Virus record (IMG/VR): IMGVR_UViG_3300042356_001680
Location: 1 to 36,561 of that record
From: a virus
Length of the DNA stretch: 36,561 nt
Direction: 5' to 3' (one strand)
The position numbers were made by a program, and so were the translations under genes. The notes beneath the pieces were generated by a model that saw nothing but the letters and a program-made list of their open reading frames with translations, ran no database searches and was not told where the DNA came from. This document shows positions 24,233 to 32,926 of the stretch, one piece after another (the first letter of the stretch is position 1; every line of letters starts with the position of its first letter).

Positions 24233-24450
24233 TACGACTCAGGAGTCTCTTCAGCTTTCTCTGCTTCAGGCTCTACGGCAGCTTCTGCTTCTGCAGGTGC
24301 TTCCTCAACCTTAGGCTCTTCAGCGACTGGCTCTTCTTCCTGCTTCTTCTTCTTTGCAGACTTTTCTTTGATTTCAACAGGCTGAGAAACAGGTGCGGCT
24401 GCCTCGGCTGCCTTCTTTGCTGCTCTTTCTTCTGGGCTTAGCTTTCTCAC
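24232..24450 (-). CDS. Lys/Glu/Ala-rich protein
   Basis: A 72-aa low-complexity protein, GTG start overlapping the upstream stop (GTGA). It is highly charged (SPEERAAKKAAEAAAPVS; EKSAKKKKQEEEPVAEEPKVEEAPAE) and likely disordered or helical. It resembles the C-terminal half of the upstream protein in composition. Position next to the holin is its only clue. Confidence 0.62.
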   Translation of the reverse strand: MRKLSPEERAAKKAAEAAAPVSQPVEIKEKSAKKKKQEEEPVAEEPKVEEAPAEAEAAVEPEAEKAEETPES

Positions 24451-24740
24451 AGCATTTCCTCATCTTCCTTGATTTCTTCTTTTACTTCCTCAGGCTGGAT
24501 TGCTTTGTTCTCTAGCACTGGAGGAAAAACTTCTTTTGGAGCCTCAACAACTGGTTCTGGCTTCTTTTTTGTCTTCTTCGCTTCTTCTTGTTCGGCTTTT
24601 ATCTTGGCTTGAATAGCTTCTTCTTCTGCGGCAGCAAAAGATGCTTGTTCTTCTACGCTTAGGCTTACGTGTTTTACGGCAGTAGCGCCACGCTTCGCCA
24701 ACTCTGCTTGACGTGCTTTAAATAGTGGACTTTCGCTCAT
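24447..24740 (-). CDS. Charged helical protein
   Basis: A 97-aa protein: FKARQAELAKRGATAVKHVSLSVEEQASFAAAEEEAIQAKIK, then an acidic/basic helix (EQEEAKKTKKKPEP) and an acidic tail. The LS.EE..... start of its middle part is echoed in the next gene (LSPEERAAKKA), so the two may be duplicates. No known domain. GTGA and ATGA overlaps link it to both neighbours. Confidence 0.65.
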   Translation of the reverse strand: MSESPLFKARQAELAKRGATAVKHVSLSVEEQASFAAAEEEAIQAKIKAEQEEAKKTKKKPEPVVEAPKEVFPPVLENKAIQPEEVKEEIKEDEEML

Positions 24741-24985
24741 TGTGCTTCATCTCCTGAATCTTCTTTACCAATTTTAGATGATTGTTCGGCACATCTCAGT
24801 GAACAAAGCATTTCTTCTCCACGAACCCTAACCATTCCTCTTACGGCAGTTCTTTTGCAGTTTGGGCAAATCATCGGCGAGTTTTTTGTGCCAAAATACT
24901 TGACAGAGATTCCGTATATTGCTGGGTCCAGAACGACCTGTTTTGTCGTGCCGGCCATTACCTTTGCTGGTTTCTTGCCGGCCAT
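24737..24985 (-). CDS. Zinc-ribbon protein
   Basis: An 82-aa protein. MICPNCKRTAVRGMVRVRGEEMLCSLRCAEQ has the CPxC...CxxxC arrangement of a small zinc ribbon at about residues 38-66. Basic N-terminus (AGKKPAKVMAGTTKQ), polar tail. It overlaps the next gene. Possible virion or lysis accessory protein; function unknown. Confidence 0.68.
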   Translation of the reverse strand: MAGKKPAKVMAGTTKQVVLDPAIYGISVKYFGTKNSPMICPNCKRTAVRGMVRVRGEEMLCSLRCAEQSSKIGKEDSGDEAQ

Positions 24986-25212
24986 CAGGCGTCTCCCTTT
25001 ACATGGTCACGAATATGTTGGTCAAGCTTTACTTCGTTACGAATAACTGTTTCCTCAACACGGTCAATTGACCGGCCAAGACTTTTGCCAATAATGTCAA
25101 GCTTGTCTGATACGACTCCGTGGTCAGACTTGTTTTCACGCCGTCCTTTTTCAACAAGGGCAACTAGTACGGCACCGACTACCGTGATGAGAGCAACTGT
25201 GATTGCTTCCAT
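24985..25212 (-). CDS. Membrane plus coiled-coil protein (DUF2746-like)
   Basis: A 75-aa protein: one N-terminal TM segment (about 4-20, ITVALITVVGAVLVALV), then a charged helix (HGVVSDKLDIIGKSLGRSIDRVEETVIRNEVKLDQHIRDHV). This layout matches DUF2746-type proteins that accompany actinophage lysis genes and may serve as a second holin-like or spanin-like component. It lies 6 bp after the endolysin. Confidence 0.7.
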   Translation of the reverse strand: MEAITVALITVVGAVLVALVEKGRRENKSDHGVVSDKLDIIGKSLGRSIDRVEETVIRNEVKLDQHIRDHVKGDA

Positions 25213-25218
25213 TCGGAA

Positions 25219-25749
25219 TCATGCACCAGGCTTAGGAAGGGCGCGCCATGCTGCTTCAAACTTTGCTGCGTCTTTTGCCATTTCTGGAGAAAGTTCTAAA
25301 TGCAACCACTTGCCCCCGAAACTTCCAGCGTTATCTTTTTCGGTGAAAATTTTTACCCCAGCCTCGTTCTCACCTCTTGAGCACCTGAAGCCTCTTCCAT
25401 AGCCAACATTCTTGTCTGATTTATCGGCATCGTATGCATAGTCGTGAATTTCTTCAATGCCGAGTTCTTTGGTGTATTTAATAAACCAGTTCCACATTTC
25501 AACACCAACCTTGCGGTCTGTGTAACCAACGTCACATGCGGCTCCAGTGGCGTGAACGCTGAGGTACTTCTCCATGCCAGGGTCGCCAATCTTCTTACCA
25601 GCAGTGTGAGAGTTCCTCATCAATCTGGCGGAATACACGCCCATATTTGTTGCTTTCCATCTTTTTCCACAAAGTTCAACAAGCTTTAGTGTGCCCTCTT
25701 GGGCTTTTTTTCCGTCAAAACTTGGGTAATAGCTATACTTTCTTGGCAT
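25219..25749 (-). CDS. Endolysin, M15-type peptidase
   Basis: A 176-aa protein. SVHATGAACD (64-73) gives the HxxxxxxD zinc ligands H66 and D73, and WLHLEL (148-153) gives H150 with E152, as in M15 (VanY/L-Ala-D-Glu type) peptidases that cut the peptide stem of peptidoglycan. It has no signal peptide, so release depends on the holin. GGAG lies 6-7 nt before the chosen ATG. In-frame starts at 25761 and upstream are weaker. First gene of the leftward lysis block. Confidence 0.85.
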   Translation of the reverse strand: MPRKYSYYPSFDGKKAQEGTLKLVELCGKRWKATNMGVYSARLMRNSHTAGKKIGDPGMEKYLSVHATGAACDVGYTDRKVGVEMWNWFIKYTKELGIEEIHDYAYDADKSDKNVGYGRGFRCSRGENEAGVKIFTEKDNAGSFGGKWLHLELSPEMAKDAAKFEAAWRALPKPGA

Positions 25750-25858
25750 ACATGTCTCCATCTGGGTAGTTGCGCGGCCGTTTATGCATAGCAAAAACGC
25801 TTTTACATTGTACCTCATTAAAATGTGCCCTTAAATAAAGGAACACAAATAGGAGAAA

Positions 25859-27313
25859 CTATTTATCCTGTGATTCTCTACGCCTTATATATATAAGAGT
25901 AAACATTCCAAAAAGTATTGACGACAAACCGAGAAGCAGGCTCCGGGTAAACGCTCCACCTGTTTTAGGCAAATCATGACTATGTGTGCTGTGGTCGTGA
26001 ACTGTTGTTGTCGTAACTTCCATCACTACCGGAACTGTTGTTTCCACAACAGAAGTAGTTGGGGCTATGGTGTCAGCAACGGTTGTACTGGGCGCAACTT
26101 TTATTGTGGTGCTTGGAGCAATACTGGTAGTAGTGCTCGGGGCAAGAGTGCTAGTTGTTGTACTAGTGGTACTAGTGGTGCTGGTAGTAGTAGGAGCAGC
26201 AGTTGTTGTGGTTGGAGGATTCCAGGAAACTGTTGCTGAAACCGTTTTGGCTACGCCGTTGACTGTAGCCGTAGCTGTGTAGACAGCTGTTCCAGTTGAA
26301 TTTGTCCTAACCGTTAGTGTTGCTACGCCACTTGCGTTAGTGGTGGCAGTTAGTGTTTGCCCGGCATCTGGGCCACTGCTGACAGTAACCGTAACCGTGA
26401 CTCCAGACTGTGGAACTCCAGCAAGTGTCTGAGCAGTAGCAGTAATAGTTAGGTCTTCTCCAGCATTTGGAGTAGCTGGGCTGATTGCAAGAGTGAAAGA
26501 ACTAGGTAAAGACACGGACCCGCCACCAATAGAAACTGCTTTTCTAGTGCTTGAAGCAGTTGGGTATGGATAATCAACAAGAGTCTTTAGTGTCCCTACG
26601 TTTCCGGTAAAATATCCATGCCAACAGGCTGCAACTATTGAGTTGCTTAATGCAAAGTCTGAAATACCATCAGCCGTTGCGTCAGGGCCGCCGTTACAGC
26701 CTCCGTTATTGTAGGTAGCGCTTGGGAGTAGGGCACTAAGCCAACCGTATGAGCCCATGTTGGCAAACAAACCACCACCGGAGTTAACAAAGTCGGCAAT
26801 TTTTTCAGCGTTTGTTGTGAATGTTGATTCTATTACTGAAGAGCGAGACCAGTTGTCTGGAATCCAGATTAATGCTGGCTGTGCGGAAGTAATTGTTGAA
26901 GCAAAAAATGCCTCTATTTGAGTATTTGTTGTATAAAAATCAACACCAGGGGCTGTTGTAAACTCTGATACGTATTGGGTAATTTTTGTCGCCCATGATG
27001 AACCACATGAGTTATTTGCTCCGTTAGAACCAAGGATTGCAATGCGGCCATTATTTGGGTTTGTTGCACCATCGTGAACTTTCTTTAGTACACGAGCAAT
27101 ATATAAGCCGGTATTTTCTCCGCCAGAGTGGCAAACGGGGTCCATACCATCAAGAACGATTGGCCCGCCGCCAGTTGTTGCACGAGCTGCGCTTCCTGAA
27201 ATCAAAACCCCACTGTCGGAAGAATAATTAATAGGTAACGCGCTTACGCCAACAGCAATTAAGAAAAATGCTACTCCTTGGGTAAGTTTTTTTATAAACT
27301 TATCTGTAATCAT
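25859..27313 (-). CDS. LPKTG cell-wall-anchored surface protein
   Basis: A 484-aa protein. Signal peptide at the N-terminus (cleavage perhaps after about residue 45, ARA). A globular part of about 220 residues follows, with a flavodoxin- or glutamine-amidotransferase-like feel (PALIWIPDNWS, GGGLFANMGSYGWL). An Ig-like (Big_1) domain is at about 275-365 (SGVTVTVTVSSGPDAGQTLTA), then a Thr-rich stalk at about 370-440, LPKTG at 448-452, a TM helix and an RRR tail. This is the full sortase signal of Gram-positive surface proteins. In a phage this suggests display on the infected or lysogenic host. Coupled to the upstream gene by TAATG. Confidence 0.85.
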   Translation of the reverse strand: MITDKFIKKLTQGVAFFLIAVGVSALPINYSSDSGVLISGSAARATTGGGPIVLDGMDPVCHSGGENTGLYIARVLKKVHDGATNPNNGRIAILGSNGANNSCGSSWATKITQYVSEFTTAPGVDFYTTNTQIEAFFASTITSAQPALIWIPDNWSRSSVIESTFTTNAEKIADFVNSGGGLFANMGSYGWLSALLPSATYNNGGCNGGPDATADGISDFALSNSIVAACWHGYFTGNVGTLKTLVDYPYPTASSTRKAVSIGGGSVSLPSSFTLAISPATPNAGEDLTITATAQTLAGVPQSGVTVTVTVSSGPDAGQTLTATTNASGVATLTVRTNSTGTAVYTATATVNGVAKTVSATVSWNPPTTTTAAPTTTSTTSTTSTTTSTLAPSTTTSIAPSTTIKVAPSTTVADTIAPTTSVVETTVPVVMEVTTTTVHDHSTHSHDLPKTGGAFTRSLLLGLSSILFGMFTLIYIRRRESQDK

Positions 27314-27486
27314 TAATCTTCCTTTTTAAATACAATTCCAAGCAAGTGAACAGTTAAGGCAATGCCTGAAATCCATACACCCATTGTTCTTGTATCGCCG
27401 GAAAGGGTTATTAAAACCGTTACCGCACCTGCGAGCGTCCATGCAAGTGAATGGAACTCTTTTGCTATTTTTTTTAAAGCTTTCAC
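27313..27486 (-). CDS. 57-aa two-TM protein
   Basis: GTG start at 27486 with AGGAGG upstream (the start overlaps the stop of the 1009-aa gene as GTGA). Basic helix (KALKKIAKEFHSL), TM1 (AWTLAGAVTVLITL), a short loop (GDTRTMG), TM2 (VWISGIALTVHLLGIVF) and KKED. Its size and topology are like a small holin or export helper. It is made between the two large secreted proteins, so a role in their surface placement is possible. Confidence 0.68.
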   Translation of the reverse strand: MKALKKIAKEFHSLAWTLAGAVTVLITLSGDTRTMGVWISGIALTVHLLGIVFKKED

Positions 27487-30400
27487 TTTATTCTCCTCCT
27501 ATTAGAAGTTTTTTTGTTTTCAGATGGTCCGCCGCCGCCTTCGCCGCCGCCTCCACCACTACCGTTTGGCCCGCTTGGTGCAGACGGCGCAGATGGGGCT
27601 CCGCCTGCCATGGTCATACCCATTGCAGCAGTCGCTGCTGCTACAACAACTCTTCGTGTTCCAACGTCGACAGCAGAACCAAGTGGCACATACGTGTCGA
27701 TGGCCCCATCGAATACGTTAATTTCAGACTCCATTGATTCTCTAACTTCGGTTGGTGCCTCCTGAACAGCTTCAACTAAAGCCGCAGCCTCTTCTGGTGT
27801 TACATTTGAGATATCCACAGCATCAAAGATTTCTGCTGCCTGTTCGCCGTCGATACTCTCCAAAACCTTTTCGCTGGTAGCAAGTTCTGTAGCTTGGTCT
27901 TCTGTAACGCCGCCTTCAATAACTGAGTCAACTGCGGCAGCTACTTGTTCTTCTGTAACTGCGTCTGATTCCAGGACGCCAACAAGTTCTTCAAACTGTT
28001 CGTCAGAAAGTGGTTCATCTAAAACGGCATCAATAATGGCATCGAACTTTTCATCAGAAATCGGTTCGTCAAAAACTGCTTCAAGAGCATCGCCAAACTG
28101 TTCGGTTGACAAAGGCCCATCAAACACTGCTTGCACTGCAGTGTCAAACTGTTCGTCGCTTAATGCAGAAGTATCTGTAAAGACAGCATCAACTGCAGCA
28201 GAAAAGTTTTCGTCAGACATGGGTCCATCAAATACCGAATCAATAACTGTAGAAAACTGCGTGTCCGTTAGTTCTTGGTCAAGAAGCGAATTAACTACAG
28301 CAGTTAACTGTTCTGGTGTTCCGGCATCTGCAACCAAATCGTCAACTGCATTTGCAAGTCCTGCATCAGACATGGGTCCGTCAAAAATATCCGCAACTGC
28401 AGCATCAGCTGCATCTTGGGTATCTGCTGGAACAACTATCGCCGGTTCATCCGTTTGTGTTGTTGTCTCTTGTTCTGGGGCATATTGTGGTACCGAGGCG
28501 GCGGGTCCATCACCTTCGGAGTTACCTTCGCTCGCGGGTGTCTCAACTGGGGTTACCTCCACTGGGTCAAATATTGTTTGAATAACGGTTGTTGTGGTTG
28601 GGGAAATTGGTGTTTCTAGTTCAGGAATCGAAACAGTGGTGTTGTCTGTTGGGGGGGTTTCAATAGGCGGAGGAACGACCGTCGGTTCCGTAGTTGTAGT
28701 AGTGCTGCTGGTAGTCGTAGTAGCAGGTGGAACTGGTTCAAGAACAATTGCATCCGCACTAGTGCTTGGGCCGTACATGCAGGAACCACTACCAACACCT
28801 GCGCATGGACCATTCATTGCGTAAACCTTGAAGCGGACAGGGCCATACCCAGTAGTAACTGAAGCACTTCCATTAAACATGGAATCACTAAGTAAATAAG
28901 AGGTATTTGCGGCAGTTGTCCAAACACCCCACCCACCACGCTCTACGCCATCGTCGTAGTCCACAAAGTTGATTGAGTATCCGTATATTTCTGTATTGCT
29001 TGCTTCTGGTGCATCCCAGTTGAGAGTTACGCTTCCGTCATTGTTTGCCGTCGCAGTTAAATTTTGTACCGCATTGAAGTAACTAACAGAAAGACTTTCC
29101 CATGATTGCCCATCAGCGGAGGTCATTACTCTGTTTCCTGTTCCAGAGTTTGCTACAGCAACGTATTTCCCCGCCCCATAAGCAACACCTTGCCATGAGT
29201 TATTAGGGACACCGGAACCAAGCGTCCAGTTTGCGCCATCGGCTGAATAAGCAGAGCGTGAATTAACTCCACCTTCCGCTACGGCAATAAACTTGTTTCC
29301 ACCGTATGTAATATATTTCCACTGGTTGGCTGGGGCGCTAGCCGTGTTTGTCCAGTTGACTCCGTTTGTGGAGTACGCACCGTATCTATTTCCTGAATTT
29401 GTGCTGTATTCAAGCCACGAGAAACGACCAGCACCAAACGCAATTGTTCGGATGTCAACTATTGCGCCTGGGTTTTGTGTAGACCAACCAGTAGTACCAT
29501 TGGCAGAAGACCAGCCTCTACCAAACATTGATACAGAAACAAACCGTGGAACTTCTGCGCTACAAGCAACTGCATCGTGTGACCATGCCGTAGACGGTGT
29601 GCGAACGGTCCATTCAATTCCGTCCGTGGAGGACATAATATAATTACTGCCCCAAGTTGCAGTAGCAACATAAAGGCCACCGCAGTTTGTGATTGCTTGC
29701 CATTCTCCGTTTGGTACGGTTCGTGAAGTCCATGTAATTCCGTCAGGAGATGTCATTACTGCATTTGAGCCAACTGCAACAAACTGGTTGTCCGCATAAG
29801 TTATTCCTTGCCAGTTACTGTCGGAAGCAGACGTTCTTGAGGTCCAATAATCACCGTTTGTTGAAGTCATGACACGGTTGCCGTCACCAGAAGAAGCAAC
29901 AGCCACAAACTTTCCAGCGCCGTAAGTAACAGCTTCCCACTGCTGGTCTGATGGGTATCCTGTTGCAACAAAGGGGGCCGGCGTTATGTTGGCCGAAACG
30001 CTGTCGACTATTGGTCCGTAGACCCCTGACCAGAACCCATTATCCATTCCACTGAAGTTCAAGGTCGCAGAAGACACTCCGGTTGGGACACTTAGTGACA
30101 ATGTGAAAGTTTCTTGGTTGTGAGCCGTCGACCTTCCCACGCTGTCAACGGTCGCACCAGCAGTAATTGAGGCATTCCATGTATCGGCAATCGCCCCCTG
30201 ACCAACACTATTGGTGGTTGAGTTGTCAACAGTAAACGAGATTTCTACAGTTTCGTTTGGGCTTACTGTGAAAGACTGACTGACTTCTCCCGTTGCATAA
30301 GAAAACCTAAGGGCTCCATTGAAGACCATCCCGCTTCCGCCATTCTGAACTATCGTCCAGCCGTCAGAACCGTCGAATCCGCCATTCGTAATAACTGTTG

Positions 30401-30512
30401 ACGCAGAAGCTCCAACACTAAAAACAGAAGTGAATAAAGATAGAAGTATCACCGGCATGTTTATCCAAGCCGATTTTCTAATTCTTATTCTAGTGTTCCC
30501 CAAAAATGACAC
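27483..30512 (-). CDS. Large secreted beta-propeller / FN3 protein
   Basis: A 1009-aa protein. A basic start (RIRIRKSAWIN) and hydrophobic core form a signal peptide (about 1-38). A lectin-like beta domain follows, then about six repeats of W..I.YG.GKF.AVA.SG...VM.S.DG..WT at about 165-470, a beta-propeller of the BNR type. FN3-like domain at about 478-590, Thr/Pro linker at about 595-625, about twelve acidic helical repeats of 16-18 residues (LSDEQFDTAVQAVFDGP type) at about 714-917, a hydrophobic stretch (RRVVVAAATAAMGM) and a Gly-rich basic tail. No LPXTG. It may bind sugars or host surface; GTG start with weak upstream signals. Confidence 0.8.
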   Translation of the reverse strand: MSFLGNTRIRIRKSAWINMPVILLSLFTSVFSVGASASTVITNGGFDGSDGWTIVQNGGSGMVFNGALRFSYATGEVSQSFTVSPNETVEISFTVDNSTTNSVGQGAIADTWNASITAGATVDSVGRSTAHNQETFTLSLSVPTGVSSATLNFSGMDNGFWSGVYGPIVDSVSANITPAPFVATGYPSDQQWEAVTYGAGKFVAVASSGDGNRVMTSTNGDYWTSRTSASDSNWQGITYADNQFVAVGSNAVMTSPDGITWTSRTVPNGEWQAITNCGGLYVATATWGSNYIMSSTDGIEWTVRTPSTAWSHDAVACSAEVPRFVSVSMFGRGWSSANGTTGWSTQNPGAIVDIRTIAFGAGRFSWLEYSTNSGNRYGAYSTNGVNWTNTASAPANQWKYITYGGNKFIAVAEGGVNSRSAYSADGANWTLGSGVPNNSWQGVAYGAGKYVAVANSGTGNRVMTSADGQSWESLSVSYFNAVQNLTATANNDGSVTLNWDAPEASNTEIYGYSINFVDYDDGVERGGWGVWTTAANTSYLLSDSMFNGSASVTTGYGPVRFKVYAMNGPCAGVGSGSCMYGPSTSADAIVLEPVPPATTTTSSTTTTTEPTVVPPPIETPPTDNTTVSIPELETPISPTTTTVIQTIFDPVEVTPVETPASEGNSEGDGPAASVPQYAPEQETTTQTDEPAIVVPADTQDAADAAVADIFDGPMSDAGLANAVDDLVADAGTPEQLTAVVNSLLDQELTDTQFSTVIDSVFDGPMSDENFSAAVDAVFTDTSALSDEQFDTAVQAVFDGPLSTEQFGDALEAVFDEPISDEKFDAIIDAVLDEPLSDEQFEELVGVLESDAVTEEQVAAAVDSVIEGGVTEDQATELATSEKVLESIDGEQAAEIFDAVDISNVTPEEAAALVEAVQEAPTEVRESMESEINVFDGAIDTYVPLGSAVDVGTRRVVVAAATAAMGMTMAGGAPSAPSAPSGPNGSGGGGGEGGGGPSENKKTSNRRRIK

Positions 30513-30695
30513 CTATTTCCCCAAATGCGATAGTCGTTGCCCCAAAGACAAAACAATTTTACCATTTTGACAAACAGCAAAAATCATAGACTTTGAATTC
30601 TTTGTGCTAGTTTGGGGTCAAGACCATTATTTACTTACTATTGAAGGGTTTTCTCTCAACTACAATGAATACTGAAGAATCTCTAGGAGTTGGCC

Positions 30696-31061
30696 ATGAT
30701 TGCAGGCGTATACAACATATTTTGTCAACAAGGGGCGACCTTCTCTAGAATTATCGACCTTCAGTACCCCGACCCTGTAGACCCAACCATTTTTCATCCA
30801 TATGACCTCGAGGGCTTCACTGCAAGAATGCAAGTCAGAAGAACTGTCACTTCAACTACGACAATCGTAGAACTGACTACAGCAAACGGCCGTATAGAAA
30901 TAGTTGCAGAAGATGGAAGAATTATTTTGCTTATGGACGCATCGGTGACCGCGGCAATAACCAGCAGCGGAGTTTATGACTTAGAAATAGTAAGTCTTGA
31001 AGGCGTGGTGTCTAGGGTTGTACAAGGAAGCTTTACTCTGTCCGAGGAAGTTACTAGATGA
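30696..31061 (+). CDS. Tail-tip-associated structural protein
   Basis: A 121-aa beta-rich protein: GVYNIFCQQGATFSRIIDLQYPDP, YDLEGFTARMQVRRTVTSTTTIVELTTANGRIEIVAEDGRIILLMDASVTAAI, SGVYDLEIVSLEGVVSRVVQGSFTLSEEVT. This layout recurs in phage proteins encoded just before tail fibres (a dtF-type start, R...T...GRI middle and a final G.F.L..EVT). AGGAG lies 6 nt before the ATG. First gene of the rightward tail module; coupled to the next by ATGA. Confidence 0.7.
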   Translation: MIAGVYNIFCQQGATFSRIIDLQYPDPVDPTIFHPYDLEGFTARMQVRRTVTSTTTIVELTTANGRIEIVAEDGRIILLMDASVTAAITSSGVYDLEIVSLEGVVSRVVQGSFTLSEEVTR

Positions 31062-31375
31062 GTAACGTCCCAAACCAAGTCAACATCAACGAGGATACGC
31101 CAAACCAGGTTTTAATTAATCAAGACTCCCCAAACCAAGTATTGGTTCGAGGCGGTGGAATCGGTGGAACTTCTGCAAATACTAGAAGACATGAGTTCGT
31201 TCAAGGTTCGGCATCAGCAACTTGGGTCATAACTCACACTCTTGGTGGCAGGCCGTCTGTAACCATTGTGGACTCTGCAGATACGCATGTATTTGGTGAG
31301 GTACAATACAATAGTAATACTCAGATTACGGTGACGTTTTCTGCGGCGTTTTCTGGTAAAGCATATCTCACGTAA
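31058..31375 (+). CDS. Tail-fibre-associated protein
   Basis: A 105-aa protein. N-terminus with three PNQV.IN.D.-type repeats (VPNQVNINEDTPNQVLINQDSPNQVLV). The remainder is beta-rich: FVQGSASATWVITHTLGGRPSVTIVDSADTHVFGEVQYNSNTQITVTFSAAFSGKAYL, a domain common in tail fibres and appendages (W.I.H.LG..PSVT...). Coupled to the upstream gene. Probably virion-associated. Confidence 0.72.
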   Translation: MSNVPNQVNINEDTPNQVLINQDSPNQVLVRGGGIGGTSANTRRHEFVQGSASATWVITHTLGGRPSVTIVDSADTHVFGEVQYNSNTQITVTFSAAFSGKAYLT

Positions 31376-31387
31376 GGTAGAGTAAAA

Positions 31388-32686
31388 ATGGCACAAAAAT
31401 TTCTCACAAATATTGACCTTAATCAAAACGAGCTGATTAACGCAACCTTTCAAGTTGTTGCAACCAACCCTACTGAAGGCAACTTTGAAGGCCGGATGGT
31501 CTTTAATAGCACCACAGATTCAATCGTGGTCTACGGCAATGGTGCATGGCGTAAGGTTGTTAATAACATTGCAAAGGGTGGCTCTCACACCAACGCCATT
31601 ACTCTTGATGAGTCAAACGGCACTGTTACCATCACTCTCAACCTTGCGGACACCTCAAACGCGGGTCTCTTGTCTTCCGACTTCTGGAATGCCATCAACG
31701 ACGCTACCGATGCTGCCACTAACGGCAAGATAGCCAAGCGCGACGGAAACGGAAACATTAGTGTTGCTGACCCAACTGCTGATAGCCATGCTGCTAATAA
31801 GGGTTACGTAGACGCCGCTCGTCAAGGTCTTGATGTTAAGGCTTCCGTTAGGGTTGCCACAACCGGTGCAGTTTTATTGGCTTCAGGTCTTGAGGCCGGC
31901 GATGCAATTGACGGAGTAACGCTTGCTGAAGGCGACCGTGTTCTTGTTAAAAACCAGGCCACAGCATCCGAGAACGGTATTTATGTAGCTGTTGCTTCTG
32001 GGGCAGGTGCGGCTTCTCGCGCAACTGACGCCAATACCTCAGCAAAAATTACAACAGGAATGTTCACCTTTGTTTCTGAAGGTGATGTAAACGCTGATAA
32101 CGGTTTTGTTCTTACGACAAACGACGCAATTACTCTTGGAACAACTGACCTTACATTTGTTCAATTCTCTGGTGCAGGCCAAGTAGTTGCTGGTGACGGT
32201 CTTACAAAAGACGGAAACACCATCAATGCTGTTGGAACAGCAAGCCGTATTGATGTAACTGCAAACGCCATTGATATTCACGCCAGTTATATCGGTCAGT
32301 CTTCGATTACAACGGTTGGAACAATAACTTCTGGTACGTGGAATGGTACAGATATTGCTGTTGCGGACGGTGGTACCGGCTCCTCAACAGCAGCCGATGC
32401 TCGTGCAGCCCTTGGTATCAAGACAACCGCTGGTGCTGTAACGACTGGTACTTCAGTGCTTGCTCGTGTTGCTGACCAAGCATGTGCCGCTTCTTCTGGC
32501 ACCACTTCAACCACGACAGTTACGCACAAATTCAATACAAAGAATGTTCTCGTTCAGGTTTATCAAGTATCTACTGGAGAAACGGTCAACTGTGATGTTG
32601 TTCGTTCAAGCGTGGACGCAGTCGTAGTAACAATTAACGGTTCAACAATCGGTGCCGACGATTTCCACATCGTCGTAACTGGATAG
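31388..32686 (+). CDS. Tail fibre or appendage protein
   Basis: A 432-aa protein. It begins MAQKFLTNIDLNQNELINATFQ, as do tail appendage proteins and the giant fibre downstream ([14 protein letters not shown]). FEGRMVFNSTTDSIVVYGNGAW and ADSHAANKGYVD are typical fibre modules. AVADGGTGSSTAADARAALGI near residue 320 is a widespread fibre motif. The C-terminal 90 residues are a beta domain with a HKFNTKNVLVQVYQVSTGE strand, possibly the receptor or trimerisation part. Confidence 0.8.
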   Translation: MAQKFLTNIDLNQNELINATFQVVATNPTEGNFEGRMVFNSTTDSIVVYGNGAWRKVVNNIAKGGSHTNAITLDESNGTVTITLNLADTSNAGLLSSDFWNAINDATDAATNGKIAKRDGNGNISVADPTADSHAANKGYVDAARQGLDVKASVRVATTGAVLLASGLEAGDAIDGVTLAEGDRVLVKNQATASENGIYVAVASGAGAASRATDANTSAKITTGMFTFVSEGDVNADNGFVLTTNDAITLGTTDLTFVQFSGAGQVVAGDGLTKDGNTINAVGTASRIDVTANAIDIHASYIGQSSITTVGTITSGTWNGTDIAVADGGTGSSTAADARAALGIKTTAGAVTTGTSVLARVADQACAASSGTTSTTTVTHKFNTKNVLVQVYQVSTGETVNCDVVRSSVDAVVVTINGSTIGADDFHIVVTG

Positions 32687-32694
32687 GAAACAAC

Positions 32695-32883
32695 ATGAAA
32701 ATTACAGCAGAACAAAAAGCAATGGCAGCATCGTATGCAAGAAGCGTCCTTGGTGCAGCAGTCGCGGTTTACGCTTCAACAGGAGACATCAAGATGGCAG
32801 CAAATGCTCTCTGGGCAGCTGGCCTTCCTGTTATTATGCGTTACCTAAATCCAAACGATAAAGCATTCGGCAAGAAAGCTTAA
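32695..32883 (+). CDS. Small membrane-associated protein in the tail module
   Basis: A 62-aa protein: ASYARSVLGAAVAVYASTGDIKMAANALWAAGLPVIMRYLNPNDKAFGKKA. Two moderately hydrophobic helices and a basic tail resemble small holin-like or internal phage proteins that occur between fibre genes. It starts 8 bp after the previous stop and probably shares its transcript. Function unknown. Confidence 0.65.
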   Translation: MKITAEQKAMAASYARSVLGAAVAVYASTGDIKMAANALWAAGLPVIMRYLNPNDKAFGKKA

Positions 32884-32926
32884 TGCTTGGCCCTGAGGGG
32901 CATTAACAAGAGAAACGACTGAGGTC

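Noticed and set aside
25976-26282. Cys/Ser-rich frames on the + strand opposite the LPKTG gene
   Set aside because: They are the complement of the Thr-rich stalk codons.
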